NCBI RefSeq assembly: GCF_001186125.1
Contig: NW_014039943.1
Coordinates: 9,145-48,210 of the forward strand
Reading direction: 5' to 3'
From: Sphaeroforma arctica JP610
Lineage: Eukaryota; Opisthokonta; Ichthyosporea; Ichthyophonida
DNA: 39,066 nucleotides
The first letter of the stretch is position 1; every line of letters starts with the position of its first letter. A model generated the notes under the pieces. It was not told the origin of the DNA, did not search any database, and was given only the letters and a program-made list of their open reading frames with translations. The translations under genes and the position numbers were made by a program. Positions 32,252 to 39,066 of this stretch are shown piece by piece.

Positions 32252-33558
32252 ATGGTTTACGAGAAGGATATTGCAGCTGGGACTGGGCAACCTCTCTGGA
32301 GATATGTGAGAGGGAAGCCGATGACGACACTTATGGATCGACTTATGAGCTCGAGGCGAAGAAAGGAGGGTCCCGCCCAGCGATGGCTCTTTTGAAGGAG
32401 GTTACACCGGAGACGAAGTCGGAACTAGAGGGCTATATTAGCAAGACTGTTATTGAGATGAAGGATATGTACATCGCGGCTGCAGCATTGTATCAAGCGT
32501 TTAAGGACCCATTTGAAGTGAGTGGAACCCAGGCGGATTTTGTGAAGGCAATAGGAGGGTGGGGATCCAAGCCTGAAAAAGTTATTGAGAATCTTCGTGA
32601 GATTTATTATTATTTATAACTTAACTCCTTTAAAATAATTAATATTATCCCTATGGTGCTCGGCATGTTGCGGCGAAAGCTGAAGCAAAGAAAGTGCTCC
32701 CAGAACGGGATACATTTACTGAGGTGCCTTCTGAGGACGAACAGAGCGAAAGTGAGACTGAGGAGGAAGTCGCTAAGGACAGTGACATCAGTGATAACAG
32801 CGGAAGTAGCGACAGTGAGGATGAGGATGTTAAGAAGAAGAAAGGAGTGCCTGCAGTGAAGGTTGCTACAGTAGGGAAGAAGGCTGATGTATCAGACAAG
32901 CCAAGGACAGCAGCTAAGTTGAAGATAGAGGCTAGGCAGAAACGGCGTGAGTATGATGATTTGTGCAAGGTGATTCGTAGGAATGCTAAGAAAGCGAATC
33001 AGCATGGGGCACGCTGGATGGTTCCTATGCTGAGGGATGATGACTATGTGGAAACGCTGCTTAAATTGGCAAATAATGTGAGCTCTAAGGATGTAATGAT
33101 GGAGGGTTTAAAAGAATTGACTGTGCGGTGTATAAGTCTGTTGAAAGCCTTATTTGCGAGTCGCAAATCGGATTTTTGAGGCAGGAGGGTTAAGGCAGGT
33201 GCTGGAGCAATTGTCTGAGATGAGAGAAGACGACATAGTGCGTCAAGAAGAGAGGGAACAAGCGGGCCGGAGACATCAGGCGAGGGTAGCCGCGAGAGCA
33301 GGACAGATGCAAGCAGCAGCAGCTAGACAGGAGTCCAGGGTTTCAGGGGTGACAGGTCTGAGAGGGGCGTGCTTATATTGCAAGCAGGATGGTCACTATA
33401 TGAAAGAGTGTCCTGTGTTGAAAGACGTGGTGTGTCATACGTGTAGCAAGAGAGATCATATTGCGAGATTCTGTCCTACAACACGATCCGGGGGTAATAT
33501 ATGGGCAGCAGCGTCTGGGGAGGTGCGTATGAGTACAGATGGGACACCTGAATTGTGA
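32252..33558 (+). pseudogene. Retrotransposon gag remnant with two CCHC zinc knuckles
   Basis: Coding-like pieces in three blocks. 32252-32619 contains a leading ATG frame and an overlapping second frame reading ALLKEVTPETKSELEGYISK. 32694-33179 has an acidic Ser/Asp/Glu-rich stretch followed by a basic helical segment. 33154-33558 is Glu/Arg/Gln/Ala-rich and then nucleocapsid. Two CX2CX4HX4C knuckles are intact at 33370-33411 (CLYCKQDGHYMKEC) and 33433-33474 (CHTCSKRDHIARFC). The second and third blocks overlap by 26 nt and differ by a +1 frame step. Gag would package element RNA. Stops and frame changes make this copy non-functional. Confidence 0.85.
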
Positions 33559-34242
33559 CATGCGGCGGCGGCTAGTTAAGAAGGACCAGGCCAACCGTTG
33601 ATCTGTACTTATGTGGAGAGTGAACAGTGTTATGTCGATATGTTTGTTGATTAAGGCGCCGATATGTCGATGATTTCTAAGGGTTTGGCAGAGCGTCTAA
33701 GGCTGGTTGCTCAGTATGATTTGTGTGGAGAGTGGGCTACGGGATTTGGTGCTCCGCTTTATGTGGAATACAAGGTGCGAGATGTTGAGGTTGTTTTGCC
33801 TACTTAAGTAGGAGAAAGGAGGGCTTAGTTCGATATGTGGCTTATGGATTGGATTCCACACAATGTGGGTATGTTGTTAGGTAGACGTGAATTGAATGGG
33901 TATGGATTAACTGGGGCAGTACTCACTAGGCAAGGGGTGACTAAGTATACATTGTTTCCGGTTGAGGTGGTGAGAGAGAAGTCATCAGACCTTAAGACCT
34001 GGCTGAACAAAGAGGCGTCTGAGCCGGTGTTAGATTGTATTCAGCATGTGGCGGCGCCGTTATTATATCAGCGAGCAGAACAGGTAACACCATTTGATAA
34101 TATCCAAGATGATGGGGGTTATGATTCAGGCTATGAAATTGATCGATCTGGGGGTGAGGACAATTATCTAATGTTCGATACGAGTGGCTTGGAACTGTTA
34201 GCTGAAAAACTGGGGAAGTCTATGAAAGAATTGGCAGAGTAG
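33559..34242 (+). pseudogene. Retrotransposon aspartic protease remnant
   Basis: In the same frame as the zinc-knuckle block. The active-site motif appears as FVD-stop-GADMSMIS, where a TAA (33652-33654) stands at the position that is Ser or Thr in the D-S/T-G-A motif of retropepsins. Further stops occur at 33577, 33805 and about 33826. The C-terminal [I/L]LGR-type motif of the fold is visible as MLLGRREL near 33871. The remainder to 34242 is a linker towards RT. Confidence 0.75.
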
Positions 34243-35895
34243 GTGGCGGCTATTAGGAGGGTGGCATACAATGACAAGAGATCAAAGTTTGTGAAGGATT
34301 GGATGCTTAAGCTTCAGATCAAAGAAGGAGAGACGCCTTTGAGATAAGTATATGCGGAGAAAGATGTGCGACTTATAGAAGTGATGAAGAAGAAGGTGCA
34401 ACTATTGCTTGAAACTGGGCTGATAGAGAGGCTGCAAGATAGTTATGAGGAACTCAAGGATTGGAGGATGTGCATAAATTATATGCGTACGAATTATCAG
34501 CTAAATTCGGGTAATACCAACAGAGGATGAATTTTCGGCAACAGTTAAGGGGCGCAAGTGGAGAACCAATGTGGATGCTGGAAATGGTTTTGGGCAGTTA
34601 ATGATAGAGCCTGATAGTCGAGGGGTACTGCATTTTTGACGCCCTGGGGAGAGAGATTCCAATTTATTGGGATGCCGTTTGGTTTGAAGGAAGCATCATT
34701 TGTGTTCCAACAACTAATGGATAAGACATTGGATAGAATTAATGAAATTAAGACGTACAATGATGATACCGCGTTAGGTTCGGATGATTCAGCTGAGCAT
34801 TGGGATGGTATTGTGGAGATGATCAGGCGCTTTGAGGCGAAAGTGATACAGTTGCGGCTGTCAAAAAGTAATTTCGCGTATTGAGAAGATCCTATAGTCG
34901 TGATGGGTCGAGAGGTTACAGATAAGGGTTCGATGATAAGTGAAGTAAAGCTTCAGGCGTTATTAGATATGACTAGGCCTGAAACCAAGGCCGAAGTTAG
35001 ATCGTGGTATCAGTGTTTTGGATGGTGGGCTAGATACATTCCGAATTTCTCAAATGTGTTGGCTCCGATTAGTGATTTGACTAAGAAGAAGATACGGTTC
35101 CAGTGGGGTCCTGAGCAGGAGAAGGCTTTTCAGTCGGCTCGGAAGATTTTGCAGGCGAAGAAAGTCTTGGTAGAACCTAGACAAGAGTAGCAACTTAGGT
35201 TGCAGACCGATGCGGCGGATTCGGGTATAGGTGTTTGTTTATGTGCGAGACGAGATGGAGAATGGCTTCCTGTGGGCTTTGCGAGCTCCAAGATAAATTT
35301 CCATGCCAATTTGTCTCCGACAGATAGAGAATTGATAGCGCTAGCATATGGGTTTTTGAAGTTCGCGGGTTTGTTTCGGAGATTGTACGGGATGCTTATA
35401 GTAGAGATGGATCATCAGCCTTTAATTGGTGTGGTTCAGCAGGTAGAGTTCACGTCGGATCCAGTGGGTAAGAGACGGTACAGGAATGTTATATATGTAC
35501 GATTGATTGATATGGATCTACGGTACCTGGAAGGGCCAAAGAACAAAGTTACGGATGGACTTAGTCGTATGACGTGGTGGTTTGATCCTATTATAGTGCC
35601 TGTGTCGGTAGAGGGTGTTAAGTTCTTCGCTGCATGTGCAAAAATGGGTCTGCCAGAGATTGATGAAGATGTGGATTTGTCATTTGATAAAGCCTGCAAG
35701 AGTGTGGAAGACAGGAGGGTCCGGCTGGCGGTGGTTAAAGAGAAGATGCGAGTGTTAGAGGAGAGTCTTGATAACAAGGTCAGTGCCGACTTCCCGGTTA
35801 GTGTGGGGTTTTTCCAACAGCAGGTTACTGCAGTGATGAAGAGAGGTATTACTAAGATGTGGGATCCGGATGTAATGGCTAGCAAACAGCTCTAG
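34243..35895 (+). pseudogene. Retrotransposon reverse transcriptase and RNase H remnant
   Basis: RT blocks in order: VQLLLETGLIERLQDS, LKDWRMCINYMRTNY, VDAGNGFGQLMIEP, FQFIGMPFGLKEASFVFQQL and the catalytic box YNDD (34756-34767). The connection domain follows (LLDMTRPETKAEVRSW, FSNVLAPISDLTKK). RNase H begins QTDAADSGIGV near 35202 with DRELIALAYG near 35320 and a YLEGPKNKVTDGLSR motif near 35527. Stops interrupt at 34345, 34882 and 35188. A frame step near 34505 is undone in the T-run at 34633-34637. Apart from that segment, everything from 33154 to 35895 is in a single frame. Confidence 0.93.
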
Positions 35896-37234
35896 TGTAT
35901 TGGTCTAAGTGTATGGTCAGAACTTGTTCAACCTTTGTAAGAGTACGTTATTACGCTGGTACATCAGACTTTAGCGTATGCTGGGGTAGATAGGATACGG
36001 GAATTCCTGAAAGCTAAGTATGGAGAGTAAGTGTTGCGTGTCAACAAGTTGAGGGGCTTTGTGGGACTACAGGGTCGTTAATACAGCCTGAGAGGCCGAA
36101 AGGGGTTGCAGTGTGTATAGGCATAAATCATTTGACCTTGCCAAGGACAGTTCACGGTTTTGAAGGTATAGTAGTGACCATAAATCATTTTTTGAGGACG
36201 GTGTGGTGTCGGCCTTACACGTTGGAAGAGAAGAACACTAAAGGGGTATTAGAGTTTGTTCAAAAACAAGTGTTGCCTTGGGGCACACCTAAGAAGGTAG
36301 TGATGGATGAGGGTGGTCCTTTCGCTTCAGTAGATATGAAAAGTTTCTGGACAGAGAGAGGTTCAAAATGCAATTACGTATCAGTAAATAGCCATCAGGG
36401 CAATGGTAGGGCAGAGAGGGTCTTGCGTACGATTGCGGATTGGCTTGCTAAGAGCTTGCCGGTTGGGGAGGAAACCTTATGGCCAGCATATATATATTTA
36501 GTTATGTTGGCGTACAATGCGACAGTGAATTAGGCCACGGGTATCAGCTCATACTATCATGTTACTGGTCGGCATTATACGGGGCAGGTTGATAGAGTAA
36601 TTCAGGCAAAGTTGTTACAGGTGATAGGTTCTGAGCTTTTGAGTGAAGCTGCTATGCGGGATAGATTGGTGGCCATTAGAGATGAAGTAGCAAAAAAGGC
36701 GCAGGCAAAGGTGGCAGACAAGAATAGAAAAGAGGCACCAGATTGGCAGCCGGGGCAGTTGGTTTGATATACTGGTAGGTCGAAGGATAGTAAGTTGGCA
36801 AAAACCTATTTAGTGAAAGGTACGATTGTTATGAGGAAACGCTTACAAGGGATGTACAAGGTATACATGGGGATCAGCTTAAGATGCGTAGGAGAGAAGA
36901 TTTTTTGATCTGAGTCTACAATTATACTGGTGAAGGGGCAGTTAGTGTTACAGAACTTGATGAAATGGTGGCAGTAATGCGATCAACAAAGATGGGGAGG
37001 ACTTGGCTATATGCCATGAATTCAACTTTTGGTATATATGTTGATATGATAGTCGATGCGGCGAAACGAGGTGAGAGTAATGGCGTGGTAGAAGATACTT
37101 TGGATTTGGCTATGAATCATCACTTCAATAATAACAGGTGGAACAAGTTACAGATGTTCTTCCAGGTTGCGAGGGATCCGATTTTGCGGCAGAAACAGTT
37201 GAATAAAAGGTTGAATGAACGAACTCGACACTAA
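35896..37234 (+). pseudogene. Retrotransposon integrase remnant and C-terminal tail
   Basis: An N-terminal zinc-binding-like remnant (VHQTLAYAGVDRIREFLKAK, about 35960-36020) precedes the catalytic core at 36111-36533. The second and third acidic residues are present with canonical spacing: VMDEGG and, 35 residues between, GNGRAERVLRT (D-x35-E). The first Asp of the DDE triad appears replaced by Gly (CIGINHL). After a TAG at 36531 the frame continues with ATGISSYYHVTGR, a C-terminal segment (DWQPGQLV then TGA near 36766) and a last open stretch at 36965-37234 of unknown role. Confidence 0.85.
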
Positions 37235-37245
37235 TATCTTGTTCA

Positions 37246-37254
37246 TTGGGGAGG
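37246..37254 (+). other. Polypurine tract of the LTR element
   Basis: TTGGGGAGG lies directly before the TG of the right LTR, the expected place for the plus-strand primer. Confidence 0.65.
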
Positions 37255-37631
37255 TGTAATGTCAACCATATTTACCTCCGATTTAAAAACAAAGTTGGTG
37301 TTGTAAGTACCGAACTGTTCGGTAATGTTCCTGGGCGATAATAAGAGTGCGAGAACTTCTAAGTGTGGGCGATAACTTATAAGTGTGAAAACTAATAAGT
37401 TTGAAAAGTTCTAAGTTGTATTGTGCGGTTTGTTGACTTGTAGGCTCGAAATTGAGTAGATACACGATTTGATTGGCGGCAGGATTCTCAAGGAAATCCT
37501 TCGGAGATAGTATAAATACGTGGTTTAGTTCATTCAAGAAGTTCATTCTGCTAAGGTAGACGTTTGTTCAACTATCGAGGAAATAAAACTAGGTTCACCG
37601 TTACTTTGTGTTTTGAGGATCTAAGATTACA
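37255..37631 (+). repeat. 3' LTR (377 bp, internally deleted)
   Basis: Collinear with the 5' LTR except for a missing 117-bp block (494 minus 117 is exactly 377). TATAAATA at 37511-37518 and AATAAA at 37582-37587 are conserved. Confidence 0.93.
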
Positions 37632-37636
37632 ACTCT

Positions 37637-39066
37637 TTTTTGTCATCCATGTAAGTGTAACTAAATGCACAACAATAGTATGTATTTTTTGAAAAGGAAT
37701 ATTATGTAATATGTATGACGTAAGGCTCGAATAGCACTAGGAAAAGTGTCTATGTATGTCTTTTTTTACGAAAGATTTTTATACATAACAATATATATTA
37801 TTATCTAAATACTGGTCCAAAAACTAAAAGGCAATAATTGTAATAAAATAAATAAATACAACAGTTGCACAGCAGCACTTTATTTTGTTTTGAAATTAAA
37901 ATTGACAGAAAAGCAATTTGATTTTTAGGGGTTTTCCGTTTTCAATCCTAATATTGCTATTATTTTTGCTTTTTGTTTTTTAATAAAGAAACATTTTGTT
38001 AAAATATACAAATTCTGAAATCTAAAATTCTTTACTCTCTACTAGTAGATTGTGAGCCGTGAGGTGACCGATCGGCGATATACAGTACATAGTACATACA
38101 TAGTTATTATATATATTTACACTTACAGTCTGTTAAGTACAGTCAGTCACAGAACTCAGTGAACTGAAAGTGAAAACGGAAAACCTCTTTGATAAAATGA
38201 TAAAAGGTTAAAAATATGTATATATGACGTAAATACATACATTTTGTATGAAGCCGCGTCATTTTAAAATTGTTTAGTAAAAACAACAAAAATAAACAAA
38301 CATACATAAATGAGTAATTGAGAAGGCTGTGCATAAATACAGTTTTGTATTTATAGCTATTTTTACATATTTAAAAAAAATCCATATTTAAAAAAAAACC
38401 AATATTTACAACCCGTTATATAAATCGAGATATATATACGTTTACGTTAAACCTTTATTCCTATGTGGTCCTTAGGATGCCGATAGGTGCATTTTTCATG
38501 TTTAAACATATAAACGTGTGTACCGCTTTCACCATACGAACTAGTCCTAAAAACCACTTAGGTAGGCCCTTCTGATCACATTATAGCCGTTATAGCGTTA
38601 TTAAAAATTGAATAAATATGCGTTTACGTTCAACTGCTATTCCGTAACCTCATATCGTAATGAGCTTAGCCTATTTACCAGTAGCCAGCCACATCCAGTA
38701 GCTACCACAAAAGTAACGTTACTACGTCTGTGGTATATCATATATGATATGGCCAACAGCTACACATGATCTGATACAAACTTCAAGCAAGAGAAGGATA
38801 TCCAATTTAAACCGCAATGTCTGCGGAACTGCCGCAGTGGTGAGTTATACGGTTGATGGTGCCGAAGTCACTATGTTTCACCAATTCAACACAATGAGTG
38901 TCTGTGTTGCGTTGTATTCAGTGCACCTCACACAAAAATACTGCAATCGGACTCATTCTCGGACTCATTCTTACATACAATTGTATTTTATTTGCTATGT
39001 CTCGCGGGAACGATACTAAATGTATTGATACGACAATACGGTTATTTACAAAAAACTACAAACGCA
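37637..39066. other. AT-rich spacer at the right edge
   Basis: Very AT-rich with AATAAATAAATA, TTTTTGTTTTT and ATATATTTA tracts. CGTTTACGTTNAAC followed by TATTCC occurs at about 38438 and 38621, a short diverged duplication. A 91-codon frame at 38744-39019 has no coding character that I can defend. Confidence 0.6.

Larger units (their letters stand above)
31740..37631 (+). mobile_element. Degenerate Ty3/gypsy-type LTR retrotransposon (5.9 kb)
   Basis: Both LTRs begin TGTAAT and end ATTACA. The element is flanked by a short target duplication: AACTC at 31735-31739 and again at 37631-37635 (four bases, ACTC, if the shared A belongs to the LTR). Domain order is gag with two zinc knuckles, aspartic protease, reverse transcriptase, RNase H, integrase. 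RT before integrase marks the Ty3/gypsy (Metaviridae) order. A purine tract TTGGGGAGG (37246-37254) immediately precedes the right LTR. The internal region is riddled with stop codons and some frameshifts, and the two LTRs differ by roughly a dozen substitutions plus a 117-bp deletion, so this copy is dead and not recent. It inserted between the cysteine-rich gene and the right-hand spacer. Confidence 0.95.

Noticed and set aside
32234-32265. tRNA primer-binding site after the 5' LTR
   Set aside because: The sequence after the LTR does not start with the usual TGG; a TGGAAAATGG word lies 12 bases in, but I cannot match it to a tRNA 3' end with confidence.
38744-39019. 91-codon plus-strand frame near the right edge
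   Set aside because: No motif, composition like the flanking spacer; could be chance.

Overview
This is a window of eukaryotic nuclear DNA. Its genes are split by spliceosomal GT-AG introns, transcripts end near AATAAA-type signals, (TA)n microsatellites are frequent, and a degenerate LTR retrotransposon is present. GC-rich coding sequence stands out from AT-rich spacers. The mix of intron-rich housekeeping genes, long simple-repeat-laden introns and a Ty3/gypsy-type element would suit a unicellular relative of animals, for example an ichthyosporean such as Sphaeroforma. That placement is inference only; no marker gene settles it.

Layout. 1-1804: microsatellite-rich upstream DNA. 1805-7384 (+): one huge exon for a low-complexity Arg/Glu- and Gln-rich protein of about 1859 aa. 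8599-11104 (-): a five-exon gene of unrecognised family, preceded by an out-of-frame signal-peptide ORF. 12284-12695 (-): doubtful spliced coding fragments. 13459-14958 (+): a two-exon gene for a two-segment membrane, coiled-coil protein. 15600-22064 (-): a complete 11-exon gene for a 601-aa alpha-D-phosphohexomutase (phosphoglucomutase/phosphomannomutase family) with all four catalytic motifs. 25372-29083 (+): a two-exon gene for a 985-aa protein with an acidic Ser-rich N-terminus, a conserved-looking globular part and a long disordered, coiled-coil and acidic tail. 30083-30670: a 94-bp tandem satellite. 30955-31515 (-): a secreted cysteine-rich repeat protein with an in-frame TAG in the middle. 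31740-37631 (+): a Ty3/gypsy-type LTR element with target duplication, unequal LTRs, and gag, protease, RT, RNase H and integrase remnants. 37637-39066: AT-rich spacer.

The genes do not form an operon-like unit and I see no shared pathway. The clearest shared structure lies in the introns. Introns of three different genes carry 24-31 bp tandem repeats that begin at, or within tens of bases of, the 5' splice site. In two introns of the phosphohexomutase gene each repeat unit carries a sense-strand splice-donor motif (six donor-like copies in intron 6; four GTAAGT plus CACAG units in intron 4). This splice-site-linked minisatellite pattern and the TAG-interrupted cysteine-rich gene are the points most worth a second look.
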